Assembly: GCF_009910705.1 (NCBI RefSeq)
Contig: NZ_JAAAXJ010000009.1
Span: 62,001-126,000 of the forward strand
Direction: 5' to 3'
DNA length: 64,000 nucleotides
Source: Microvirga arsenatis
GTDB lineage: Bacteria > Pseudomonadota > Alphaproteobacteria > Rhizobiales > Beijerinckiaceae
Shown: positions 41,407 through 49,311 of the stretch, piece after piece
Layout: each line of letters starts with the position of its first letter
Numbering within the stretch: position 1 is the first letter of the stretch
Made by a program: the position numbers and the translations under genes
Notes under the pieces: generated by a model
Told to the model about the DNA's origin: nothing
What the model saw: the letters and a program-made list of their open reading frames with translations, nothing else
Database searches by the model: none

Positions 41407-41682
41407 ATGGCTCAAGACACGACGGGTACCGGGACGATGATCCCGCCCACCGAAGCCGCCCTCTTCACGTCCGGCAACATGACGGAACTCGAACTGGTCC
41501 TCCCGGACATGGGCGACAGCGACCTGCCGGAAATCGCGATCTTCCTCGTGGCCTGCGCCATGCGCTTCCACAGCGATCCCGATTTCGTTCAGGAGCAGCT
41601 CGAATGGCTCGTGCGGGCCCATGACGAGGAAGTGGACGAGGGCCTCAGGCCCGACCAGCTGAACTCCGCCAACGACGATTGA
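41407..41682 (+). CDS. Small conserved-looking acidic protein
   Basis: A 91-residue acidic protein (start 41407; an earlier in-frame start at 41368 lacks a ribosome site). It contains LELVLPDMGDSDLPEIAIFL and MRFHSDPDFVQEQLEWLVRA, predicted mostly helical with no membrane span. I do not recognise a family. It is followed 18 bases later by the convergent L,D-transpeptidase gene. Confidence 0.6.
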   Translation: MAQDTTGTGTMIPPTEAALFTSGNMTELELVLPDMGDSDLPEIAIFLVACAMRFHSDPDFVQEQLEWLVRAHDEEVDEGLRPDQLNSANDD

Positions 41683-41700
41683 TCGTCCGAGGTCCCGGAC

Positions 41701-42690
41701 CTAGTCCAGAAACTCGACGGGCGTCCCCTTCTCCACCATCCCGGCGAGTTCCGCCACGTCCCAGTTCGTCAGCCGGACGCAGCCCTGCGAATAGGCCTTG
41801 CCGACCTTCTCGGGCTCGGGCGTGCCGTGAATGCCGAAGGACTCCACGGACAGATCGATCCAGGTGCTTCCCACCGGATTGTTCGGGCCCGGCTTGATCT
41901 CGAACTTCTCCTTCGCCCTCACGCCCTTGAAGGCATAATCCGGATTGTAGGTGTAGTTCGGGTTGCGGGCGACGGCCCGGACCGTGTGCGAGCCGCTCGG
42001 CGCCGGCTTCTCCTCGCTGCCGATGGAGGCGGGATAGACTGCGATAATCGTGCCGTCCTTACCCAGCGCGCGCAGAACATGCTCGCTTTTCACCACCTCG
42101 ATCTTCGCAGCCTTCCCCCGATCCTTGCGGGCCTCGGCGCTCGCCGCAACGTTCGCGACGGTGATCGCGGTGCCGGCCTTGTCGAGGGGCTTGCCGGGGT
42201 TGAGAGCCTTGAGCAGGTCGACATCCATGTGAAACTTCTCGGCCAGGAGCTCCTCCGGACCGGAATAGGCAAGCCGATCGAGCTTGGCCTGATCTTCCAG
42301 CTTGTCCGGGATCTCGGCGAAGGGGCCTTTCACGTCCTCCTCGGTGATCGTGTATTCCGTCAGGACGGGCTCGGCCGAGGTCTCCTTGAGCTTCGACCAG
42401 ACCTCCTGGTCGAGGGCTCCGTCCACCTTGACGCCGCGGGCCTTCTCGAAAGCCTTGATCGCGTTCTGCAGGTTCTCGCCATTGTGGCCGTCGATGACGC
42501 CAGGCGAGAAGCGGGCGCGGTCGAGCAGCACCTGCGCCTTGACCAGGACGGGATCGAGCTCCTTCCCCTTGCCGCTCCCGGCCGACCACTCGGCCGCGTT
42601 CACCTTGTCGGGCTCCAGCTTCTGGGACGCAGCCAGAACGGAGCTCGAGAGGAGCAAAAGCCCTAAAGCTGCGGATGCGACGGTCTTCAT
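41701..42690 (-). CDS. L,D-transpeptidase with peptidoglycan-binding domain
   Basis: A 329-residue protein with signal peptide (TVASAALGLLLLSSSVLA). An N-terminal peptidoglycan-binding-like region (LDRARFSPGVIDGHNGENLQ... seen as GVIDGHNGENLQNAIKAF) precedes a YkuD catalytic domain: FGIHGTPEPEKVG and the active-site SQGCVRLTNWD with the catalytic cysteine. It forms 3-3 crosslinks or anchors proteins to peptidoglycan in the periplasm. GGAG lies seven bases before the ATG. An extensin-like cell-wall gene lies 64 bases upstream on the same strand. Confidence 0.92.
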   Translation of the reverse strand: MKTVASAALGLLLLSSSVLAASQKLEPDKVNAAEWSAGSGKGKELDPVLVKAQVLLDRARFSPGVIDGHNGENLQNAIKAFEKARGVKVDGALDQEVWSKLKETSAEPVLTEYTITEEDVKGPFAEIPDKLEDQAKLDRLAYSGPEELLAEKFHMDVDLLKALNPGKPLDKAGTAITVANVAASAEARKDRGKAAKIEVVKSEHVLRALGKDGTIIAVYPASIGSEEKPAPSGSHTVRAVARNPNYTYNPDYAFKGVRAKEKFEIKPGPNNPVGSTWIDLSVESFGIHGTPEPEKVGKAYSQGCVRLTNWDVAELAGMVEKGTPVEFLD

Positions 42691-42753
42691 GGGAACTCCA
42701 CGGAACATGCTGCTGAATCGACAAAGCCGTGGCGGGCAGCCTGTTCCCGGCGC

Positions 42754-43497
42754 CTATTGGCAGATCCGGTAGTCGCCCTTGCGCTGGCGCAGGTCGAGAT
42801 GGAGGTGATCGCCATGGGCGGCATCGGAGCCCGGCCCCAGCACGGTGGTGAAGATCGGGCAGGCCGCTTTCCGGACGGATTCCTGAAAAGCCGCCTCCGG
42901 TGAATTCTCGGGATGGGAGTCGATCGACAGGGGAGCCCTCTTGGCGAACTCGAAGCCCATGACGTCGACACCGTTGCCGAAGGCGTGCTCGCTCAGCTTC
43001 TCCCCGTTGCGCTGGTCCCGGCATTGATAGGAGGTCCCGATGAGAAGCTTCGTGGGGGCGCTCTGGAACTGACGCTCGGCCTCCGGTGCGACCGCCTCCT
43101 TCATCCATTTGGAAAGCTGCTCCGCCACCGGGCAGGCCATGAGCGAGGGGGGCGCCACCTGGACGTCGTCGGCGAGCGCGGACAGAAGAACCGGGTTCTC
43201 GATGCTGCAGCTCTTCTCCTGCACCGGCGGACGGCTCTCGAACTTCAGCCCGAGTTCGGCAAGGCGCGCGAGGCAGGCGGCTTCGGGATCGTCCGCATCC
43301 GGAGCCTTGGCTTCGGCAGGAGCCTCGCCCGGTGCAGGCTTCTCGGACCGCGCCTCGTCGGTTTGGACCGGCGGGCGATCGGGCCGGGGCGGCGGCAGAG
43401 GCGGCGTGGGGGCTTGCGCTGCAGCGGAAAGCGCCAGCAGCAGCGCCAGGGCGGAAGCGCCGCCCATCCGCCATGTCATCCGGCGCCCGCAAGCCAT
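42754..43497 (-). CDS. Extensin-like family protein
   Basis: A 247-residue exported protein. After the signal (ALALLLALSAAAQA) comes a proline-rich linker (PPLPPPRPDRPP) and an acidic-Ala region. The extensin-like C-terminal domain has CLARLAELGLKFE, SCSIENPVLLSALADDV, LIGTSYQCRDQRNGEKLSEH (with GVDVMGF) and HGDHLHLD. The latter histidines and aspartate resemble D-Ala-D-Ala-type peptidase ligands, suggesting a zinc-dependent wall hydrolase. GGAGGTG precedes the start at 43497. Next to an L,D-transpeptidase, a role in peptidoglycan remodelling is likely. Confidence 0.88.
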   Translation of the reverse strand: MACGRRMTWRMGGASALALLLALSAAAQAPTPPLPPPRPDRPPVQTDEARSEKPAPGEAPAEAKAPDADDPEAACLARLAELGLKFESRPPVQEKSCSIENPVLLSALADDVQVAPPSLMACPVAEQLSKWMKEAVAPEAERQFQSAPTKLLIGTSYQCRDQRNGEKLSEHAFGNGVDVMGFEFAKRAPLSIDSHPENSPEAAFQESVRKAACPIFTTVLGPGSDAAHGDHLHLDLRQRKGDYRICQ

Positions 43498-43627
43498 GCC
43501 ACCTCCGATCATACAGTCCCCTGCTCTATAACCCTCATGCGCCGTGCATGAGTTCCCGATCAGGCTTCCGCGCGACTTGTTCTCCCGGCCGGATGCACCA
43601 AAATTCATGGAACGATGGAGGATCCCG

Positions 43628-44143
43628 ATGGGGGCGTTCCCGGAGGTAGAGAGCGGTTCCAACAAGAGCCTGACGCTGGCCTCGCACCTCAGCCCGACGC
43701 GTGAAGCCTCCTGCACGAAGCGCGTCGCGGAGCTTGAGGCCCGGATCGCCCGCCTGCGGAGCGAGCTCGAGGAGGCCGAGGCGGAACTGGAGCGGGAAAG
43801 GCTGCGGCTGCCCGCACCCGGCGATTTCGTCCGCTGTCCGATGACCAACTTCTACGGACGCGTGACCAAGGTGACGCCCCGCCCGCACGGTCGCCCCTGG
43901 GTCGAGATCGTTCCCTACCTGGGTCCGGACCTGCCGGGCCATTCGGCCATGGATCTCTTCGACAGCTGGGAGCTGATCGACCCGCCCGCAGCAGCGGACC
44001 CGGGCGACGGCTCCCCGAGACTGCCCACGATTGCGCCCTTCATGACGATGAAGTTCCCCTCCACGGAGCAGGCACAGGACGGTGACGATCTCGAGGATTC
44101 CCTCAAGCGCCTGCTCAGGCCGTCCGCCGGGGCGCCGTTCTAG
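43628..44143 (+). CDS. Hypothetical protein with coiled coil
   Basis: A 171-residue protein. I prefer the ATG at 43628, with GGAGGA just upstream, over earlier in-frame starts at 43544 and 43607. A coiled coil (KRVAELEARIARLRSELEEA, continuing EAELERERLRL) is followed by a small beta segment (GDFVRCPMTNFYGRVTKVTP, RPWVEIVPYLG) and an acidic disordered tail. No family recognised. The layout suggests an oligomeric binding protein. Confidence 0.65.
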   Translation: MGAFPEVESGSNKSLTLASHLSPTREASCTKRVAELEARIARLRSELEEAEAELERERLRLPAPGDFVRCPMTNFYGRVTKVTPRPHGRPWVEIVPYLGPDLPGHSAMDLFDSWELIDPPAAADPGDGSPRLPTIAPFMTMKFPSTEQAQDGDDLEDSLKRLLRPSAGAPF

Positions 44144-44352
44144 CGCGTCAGCCGGAAGCGATTGCGCGACTCGGGCGCTGCCTCGCAGGAGCGGCAAGCC
44201 TTGCTTGCGCGTGACACGGCCTGCGCCTGCAACATTTCCAGGTATGTGGCGTTTGCCCTGCGGTTCCGGGGCTCACCACCCTGCGAACCTCCGATGCGCG
44301 GCACCCGGAAGCTCTCGAGGCTCAACAGTCCCTTCTGCACCTGCCAGCGCAT
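44140..44352 (-). CDS. Possible small hypothetical protein
   Basis: A 70-residue frame (start 44352; a longer one from 44385 would overlap the CDC48 gene start) with third-position GC near 80 percent, like real genes here. It reads MRWQVQKGLLSLESFRVPRI, then a Arg/Ala-rich part ending KACRSCEAAP. There is no clear ribosome site and no family. It may be real or simply a shadow in the 240-base gap. Confidence 0.3.
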   Translation of the reverse strand: MRWQVQKGLLSLESFRVPRIGGSQGGEPRNRRANATYLEMLQAQAVSRASKACRSCEAAPESRNRFRLTR

Positions 44353-44383
44353 GCACGAATGCTGGACCGATAGGATGGACGCC

Positions 44384-46660
44384 ATGGCAGACGACGGGCA
44401 AGGTGTACGGCTCCAGGTGGCGAATGCCCGACCCGCCGATTCCGGCCGAGGCATCGCCCGCATGAGCCGACAGGCCCTGGCCGAGATCGGCGTTCAGGAG
44501 GGGCAGCCCGTCGAGATCATCGGCAAGCGCCATACCACCGCCATCGCCGTCACGCCCTATCCGGAGGATGAGGGCCTCGCCATCGTCCGCCTCGACGGCC
44601 TTCAGCGCGTCAATGCCGGCGTGGGCAGCGGCGATCATGTGGAGGTGAGGCGGGCGGAGGTTCGCCCGGCGACGCGCGTGGTTCTCGCCCCAGCCCAGAA
44701 GGGCTTGCGCCTGCAGGGATCGGGCGATGCCCTGAAGCGCACGTTCTCCCAACGCCCACTCATGGCCGGAGACGTGATCTCCACCTCCGTGTACTCGCCG
44801 CGCGCGGCGGATCCGCGGCTGCCCGACGAGCTGCGCGGCCTGCTGAACATCCCGGCCTATGGCCTTCAGGAAATCCGCCTCGTCGTGGTCGCGACCCAGC
44901 CGCGCGGCATCGTTCATGTGACGGCGGAGACCGAGATCGAGCTGCGCCCGCAATTCGAGGAGCCGCGCGAGGCCCGGCGCGCCGACGTGACCTATGACGA
45001 TATCGGCGGCCTCGGCAGCACGGTCGATCAGCTGCGCGAGATGGTGGAGCTGCCGCTGCGCCATCCCGAGCTGTTCCAGCGCCTCGGCATCGACCCGCCG
45101 AAAGGCGTGCTGCTCTACGGCCCTCCCGGCACGGGCAAGACCCGCCTCGCGCGGGCGGTCGCCAACGAGACGGAGGCGCAATTCTACCATATCGCGGGCC
45201 CCGAAATCATGGGCCGGCATTACGGCGAGTCCGAGCAGCGCCTGCGCCAGGTGTTCCAGGAGGCGCAGCAGAATGTGCCGGCCATCATCTTCATCGACGA
45301 GATCGACAGCATCGCGCCCAAGCGCGGGGAGGTCACGGGCGAGGTGGAGCGGCGCATCGTGGCCCAGCTCCTCACCCTCATGGACGGGCTGGAGCCGCGC
45401 CAGAACATCGTGGTGATCGGCGCCACGAACCGGCGCGAGGCCATCGACGAGGCTCTGCGCCGGCCGGGACGCTTCGACCGCGAGATCGTGATCGGCGTGC
45501 CGGACGAGGTCGGCCGCCGGGAGATCTTAGGGATTCATACCCGCGGCATGCCCCTGGCCCAGGATGTCGATCTCGATGAGGTCGCCCGCACGACCTACGG
45601 CTTCGTCGGCGCGGATCTCGCCGCCCTCTCCCGCGAGGCCGCCATGGATTCGCTGCGGCGGATCCTGCCGGGGGTCAACCTGCGGGACGGGATCCCGATG
45701 AACGTTCTGGAAAGCCTGCAGGTCACGCGTCAGGATTTCCAGAACGCCATGAAGCGCGTGCAGCCTTCGGCCCTGCGCGAGATCATGATCCAGGTGCCCA
45801 CCGTCACCTGGGACGACATCGGCGGGGTCGATGAGGCACGCACGCGCCTGCGCGAGGGCGTGGAGCTTCCGCTCAGGAGTCCGGAATCCTTCCGTCGCCT
45901 CGGGATCAGGCCTGCCAAAGGCTTCCTGCTCTTCGGCCCGCCCGGGACCGGCAAGACCCTGCTGGCCAAGGCGGTCGCCCGCGAGGCTCAGGCCAATTTC
46001 GTGGCGACGAAATCGTCGGACCTGCTGTCCAAGTGGTACGGTGAGTCCGAGCAGCAGATCTCGCGGCTCTTCGCCCGCGCCCGACAGGTCGCGCCGACGG
46101 TGATCTTCATCGACGAGATCGATTCTCTGGCTCCCGTACGTGGCGGCGGCCTCGGCGAGCATGCAGTCACCGAGCGGGTGGTCAATACGATCTTGGCCGA
46201 GATGGATGGTCTCGAGGAGCTGCAGGGTGTCGTGGTGATGGCGGCGACGAACAGGCCTAACCTCATCGACCCTGCCCTGATGCGGCCGGGCCGTCTCGAC
46301 GAGCTGATTTACGTGCCCGTTCCCGATGCCAAAGGCCGCCGGCACATCCTCGGCATTCACACCAAGGCCATGCCGCTGGGACCCGATGTGGATCTGGACA
46401 CCATCGCCGAACGGACCGACAGATTTACCGGCGCGGATCTCGAGGATCTGACGCGCCGGGCCGGTCTCCTCGCCTTGCGGGAATCGCTGCAGGCCCAGAC
46501 CGTGACGATGGCCCATTTCGAGCAGGCCCTGCGCGAAACCCGCCCCTCCGTGACGCCGGAGATGGAGCGGGAATATGAGGAACTGGTCGGCACCCTCAAG
46601 CAGGTCGGCCCCCAGCGCCAGTCCATCGGCTTCCTGCCCCTCAGGCAGGCGGCCGAGTGA
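44384..46660 (+). CDS. CDC48/VCP-type AAA ATPase
   Basis: A 758-residue ATPase with the archaeal/eukaryotic CDC48 layout: N-terminal double-psi barrel and CDC48 domain 2 (residues 1-190), then two AAA modules. D1 has GPPGTGKTRLARA, FIDEIDSIAPKRGEV and the second-region GRFDRE; D2 has GPPGTGKTLLAKA, FIDEIDSLAPVRGG and arginine-finger segments near MRPGRLDELI. Both modules look fully active. It would unfold protein substrates as a hexamer. The start at 44384 has AGGAT nearby. Such proteins occur only in some bacteria; no adaptor or protease gene is adjacent. Confidence 0.93.
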   Translation: MADDGQGVRLQVANARPADSGRGIARMSRQALAEIGVQEGQPVEIIGKRHTTAIAVTPYPEDEGLAIVRLDGLQRVNAGVGSGDHVEVRRAEVRPATRVVLAPAQKGLRLQGSGDALKRTFSQRPLMAGDVISTSVYSPRAADPRLPDELRGLLNIPAYGLQEIRLVVVATQPRGIVHVTAETEIELRPQFEEPREARRADVTYDDIGGLGSTVDQLREMVELPLRHPELFQRLGIDPPKGVLLYGPPGTGKTRLARAVANETEAQFYHIAGPEIMGRHYGESEQRLRQVFQEAQQNVPAIIFIDEIDSIAPKRGEVTGEVERRIVAQLLTLMDGLEPRQNIVVIGATNRREAIDEALRRPGRFDREIVIGVPDEVGRREILGIHTRGMPLAQDVDLDEVARTTYGFVGADLAALSREAAMDSLRRILPGVNLRDGIPMNVLESLQVTRQDFQNAMKRVQPSALREIMIQVPTVTWDDIGGVDEARTRLREGVELPLRSPESFRRLGIRPAKGFLLFGPPGTGKTLLAKAVAREAQANFVATKSSDLLSKWYGESEQQISRLFARARQVAPTVIFIDEIDSLAPVRGGGLGEHAVTERVVNTILAEMDGLEELQGVVVMAATNRPNLIDPALMRPGRLDELIYVPVPDAKGRRHILGIHTKAMPLGPDVDLDTIAERTDRFTGADLEDLTRRAGLLALRESLQAQTVTMAHFEQALRETRPSVTPEMEREYEELVGTLKQVGPQRQSIGFLPLRQAAE

Positions 46661-46712
46661 GCCGATAACACGGTGCATGATCGCGCACCGCCGCCAGACC
46701 TTTCCGCACACC

Positions 46713-46745
46713 AAAAAGGCGTGGGCTCATAGCCCACGCCTTTTT
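46713..46745. terminator. Bidirectional terminator
   Basis: AAAAAGGCGTGGGCT, CATA-type loop, AGCCCACGCCTTTTT: a strong symmetric stem between the convergent CDC48 and repeat-protein genes. Confidence 0.92.
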
Positions 46746-46762
46746 CTGCAGCGACGCAGGGT

Positions 46763-47197
46763 TTACTGCGCGCAGGCCACCGGGATACGCGTGTCCCGGT
46801 CGTTCGGCTCGAGCACCGTGCGGCACGGCACGCCGTTCACGTAGCGGATCTCATGCGGAGCGGCATAGGGGAACGGGGACACGGGCGTTCCGGAGGCAGG
46901 AGCGCCCATCATGCCGCCCGTCGGCGCGGGAGCGATGCTGCCGGTCGCAACCACATCGCCCGTCATCGGAACCGCAACGCCAGCGACGGGACCCGCGCAG
47001 GCGACCGGAATACGCGTATTGCGGTCGTTGGGATCGAGCACGGTGCGGCACGGCACCCCGTTGATCCAGCGGATCTCATGCGGAGCCGCAAAGGGGAAGG
47101 GAGAATTGGGCGTGCCGGAGGCGGGCTGGGCCAGGGCCGAGCCGATGCCGCCCAGGGCCATGAATCCGGCGCCGGCGAGAATAGCCAATTTCTTCAT
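46763..47197 (-). CDS. Exported protein with internal tandem duplication
   Basis: A 144-residue protein with signal peptide (KKLAILAGAGFMALGGIGSA). The mature part has two near-identical units of about 45 residues: PASGTPNSPFPFAAPHEIRW ... NGVPCRTVLDPNDRNTRIPV ... ACAG and PASGTPVSPFPYAAPHEIRY ... NGVPCRTVLEPNDRDTRIPV ... ACAQ. Each unit has two cysteines, suggesting a disulfide per unit. A 30-residue linker joins them. No family known to me. A possible EcfG-like promoter lies upstream. Confidence 0.8.
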   Translation of the reverse strand: MKKLAILAGAGFMALGGIGSALAQPASGTPNSPFPFAAPHEIRWINGVPCRTVLDPNDRNTRIPVACAGPVAGVAVPMTGDVVATGSIAPAPTGGMMGAPASGTPVSPFPYAAPHEIRYVNGVPCRTVLEPNDRDTRIPVACAQ

Positions 47198-47255
47198 CGT
47201 TCATCTCCTCTGTTTTGCTTGGCGATAGGCATTTGCCATCAATGACAGAGACTAA

Positions 47256-47280
47256 AACGCATTCGCCTCGGATGGTTTCC
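47256..47280 (-). promoter_or_regulatory. Near-consensus EcfG-type promoter
   Basis: Read leftward: GGAAA (47280-47276), sixteen bases, CGTT (47259-47256). One mismatch to the consensus. It lies 59 bases before the start of the duplicated-domain protein gene. Confidence 0.42.
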
Positions 47281-47424
47281 GAGAGGATTTGCAATGCACG
47301 ACGTTGTGATCGTCGCACCAGCAGGCCCATAACACTTTCATTGCGAAGTTTGATCTCAGGAACTGCAAAGCCTGTTTGCCACTCGACTGAAACTTGACAG
47401 CAGGTGACCAGAGATAGTCTGCCG

Positions 47425-48312
47425 CTATTCTAAACTATGGCTCGGTCTCGTCGCCAGCCAAAGCCCGCCGGCAACGCCGATCAGTCCCACAAGGATGCCG
47501 GGTGTGAACGGCTCGCTCAGGATCAGCGCTCCGAGCACGGCCGCCGTGATCGGGCTCAGGGACAGGAAGACGGTGACCCTTGTCGGCGTCGTGTTCTTGA
47601 GCGCCCAGAGCCACAGGACGTAGCCGATGCCGCTCGACAGCCCGATGAAGATCACCGCCAGAATGCCCTGCATCGTAAGGTCAGAAGGCTGCGTGTAGAG
47701 CCCCTCCATCCCCGCCGGCACGGACAGGAATGCGACGGAGGCCAGCATGGCCCATGCGCCGACGGGCAGAGTCGGGTAGCGGGCGAGATAGGGCCGGTAG
47801 AGCACCGAGCAGACGGCTCCGCTGAACGCGGCGGCGAGCACGAGCAGCGCGCCGATCCACTCGCCCGCCGCAGTTCCGGCGAACAGCGGCTCGCCCAAGG
47901 CAATTCCGACGCCCACGATTGTCAGGACGACACCGGCCGCTTTCGCGCTGGTCAGGCGCTCGCGCCCGAGCAAGGCGGCGATGATCATGGTCATGAGCGG
48001 AAAGGTCGCGAAAAGAAGGGCGGCCCGGGTCGACGAAATGAACTGCAGGCCGAGATTGAGCAGCGCGATGAGAATGCCGAATTGCACGATGCCGAGGGTC
48101 ATCACGGCGATGAGGTCGCGGGGTGCGATCCGCGCCCGCTCCGCGATCAGCAGCAGCGGGACGAGGCAGAGAACGGCGATGCAATAGCGCAGGAAAGCCA
48201 GGGAGGCCGGTCCGATCTCGTGAATGACGAAGCGGCTCGCCACGAGGGCGGCGCCGACCTGCACGCCCGTCGCCGCCGCGGCCAGAAGGGCCAGCGTCTC
48301 GCGATGTCTCAC
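47425..48312 (-). CDS. EamA/DMT family transporter
   Basis: A 295-residue protein with ten predicted membrane helices in two EamA repeats (LVASRFVIHEIGPASLAFLR in the first; YVLWLWALKNTTPTRVTVFL and LSPITAAVLGALILSEP in the second). The start is a GTG at 48312 whose GTGA overlaps the stop of the MarR-GNAT fusion gene, so the two are coupled. DMT proteins export amino acids, nucleosides or drugs. With a MarR regulator in the same unit, export of a toxic compound is plausible. Confidence 0.88.
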   Translation of the reverse strand: MRHRETLALLAAAATGVQVGAALVASRFVIHEIGPASLAFLRYCIAVLCLVPLLLIAERARIAPRDLIAVMTLGIVQFGILIALLNLGLQFISSTRAALLFATFPLMTMIIAALLGRERLTSAKAAGVVLTIVGVGIALGEPLFAGTAAGEWIGALLVLAAAFSGAVCSVLYRPYLARYPTLPVGAWAMLASVAFLSVPAGMEGLYTQPSDLTMQGILAVIFIGLSSGIGYVLWLWALKNTTPTRVTVFLSLSPITAAVLGALILSEPFTPGILVGLIGVAGGLWLATRPSHSLE

Positions 48313-49247
48313 AGGGTGAGGTCCCAGGTCTGGCCGACGAGATCCTTGCCGAAGGAGCGATGCGCCTCCTCCTTCACCAAGCGGAACCCTGCAGCCTGAT
48401 AGATCCTGCGCGCCGAGACGAGCACGTCGTTGGTCCAGAGCGTCAGGGTCCTGTAGCCCTTGGCCTTCGCAAATCCGATGCACTCGTCCACGAGGCGGCG
48501 CCCGATGCCGAGTCCTCTTGCGGACGGCTCGACGTATAGCAGCCGGAGCTTTGCGACTTCCGGCGAGTGACGCACGAGGAACACGCTGCCGACGACCTCG
48601 CCCTCCCGCTCCGCGATCCAGCAGCGTTCCCATATCGGGTCATAGGCTTTGACGAAGGCGGCGGCAATCTCCGCCACCAGAGCCTCGAAGGACTCGTCCC
48701 AGCCGTATTCCTGCGCGTAGAGCACGCCCTGCCTGTGAACGATCCAGCCGATGTCGCCGACTTGGAGCGAGCGCAGAATGTACGGCTCTTCGGGTTTCCG
48801 GATCGGGTCGAGGAGACGCTCGATGGTGCTCACGGCCTGTAAAAGGCTTTCCCGCTCGCTTGCCGAGAGCCCGGACAGCATGGCTGCCACCTGGGCGGCC
48901 GATGCGCGGTCGAGGGGCTGGAACGTGGTCCGGCCCGCATCGGTGAGCGAAACGAGAACCTGTCGCCGATCCTCCGCCGAGCGCGACCGGTCGATCAGGC
49001 CGCGGCCCTCGAACCGTCGCAGGATCCGGCTGAGATAGCCGGCATCGAGCCCGAGATCTTGGCCGAGCGCAGCCGCCGTCAGGGGGCCGCGGTAGGCCAG
49101 TTCGTAGAGAACGCGCACCTCGGTCAGCGAGTACTCGCTGTCGAGCAGCCCCTCGTTCAGGAGCCCGATCTGGCGCGTGTAGAAGCGGTTGAAGCGTCGG
49201 ATCCGGTCGACCTGGTGATCCGCCGGCGGCGTCGGCATGCGAGACAT
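48309..49247 (-). CDS. MarR-GNAT fusion: regulator with acetyltransferase domain
   Basis: A 312-residue fusion. Residues 10-150 form a MarR winged helix (LTEVRVLYELAYRGPLTAAA, GLDAGYLSRILRRFEGRGLI, RSAEDRRQVLVSLTDAG). Residues 160-312 form a GNAT domain (EEPYILRSLQVGDIGWIVHR, RLLYVEPSARGLGIGRRLVD, TLWTNDVLVSARRIYQAAGF). A perfect 10-bp inverted repeat lies 32 bases upstream, a probable autoregulatory operator, and an EamA exporter gene overlaps the 3' end. The product may sense a compound, acetylate a target and control its export. Confidence 0.92.
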   Translation of the reverse strand: MSRMPTPPADHQVDRIRRFNRFYTRQIGLLNEGLLDSEYSLTEVRVLYELAYRGPLTAAALGQDLGLDAGYLSRILRRFEGRGLIDRSRSAEDRRQVLVSLTDAGRTTFQPLDRASAAQVAAMLSGLSASERESLLQAVSTIERLLDPIRKPEEPYILRSLQVGDIGWIVHRQGVLYAQEYGWDESFEALVAEIAAAFVKAYDPIWERCWIAEREGEVVGSVFLVRHSPEVAKLRLLYVEPSARGLGIGRRLVDECIGFAKAKGYRTLTLWTNDVLVSARRIYQAAGFRLVKEEAHRSFGKDLVGQTWDLTL

Positions 49248-49278
49248 GGGTGCCTCCCCTGCCGGACAGGATCGAACA

Positions 49279-49301
49279 GATAGTTGACTGAGTCAACTAT
49301 C
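49279..49301. promoter_or_regulatory. Operator palindrome for the MarR-GNAT unit
   Basis: GATAGTTGAC, TGA, GTCAACTATC: a perfect 10-bp inverted repeat with a 3-base centre, typical in size for MarR dimers. It lies in the 64-base gap between the ABC transporter gene end and the MarR-GNAT start and overlaps the likely promoter. Confidence 0.8.
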
Positions 49302-49311
49302 TTCGGCTTTC

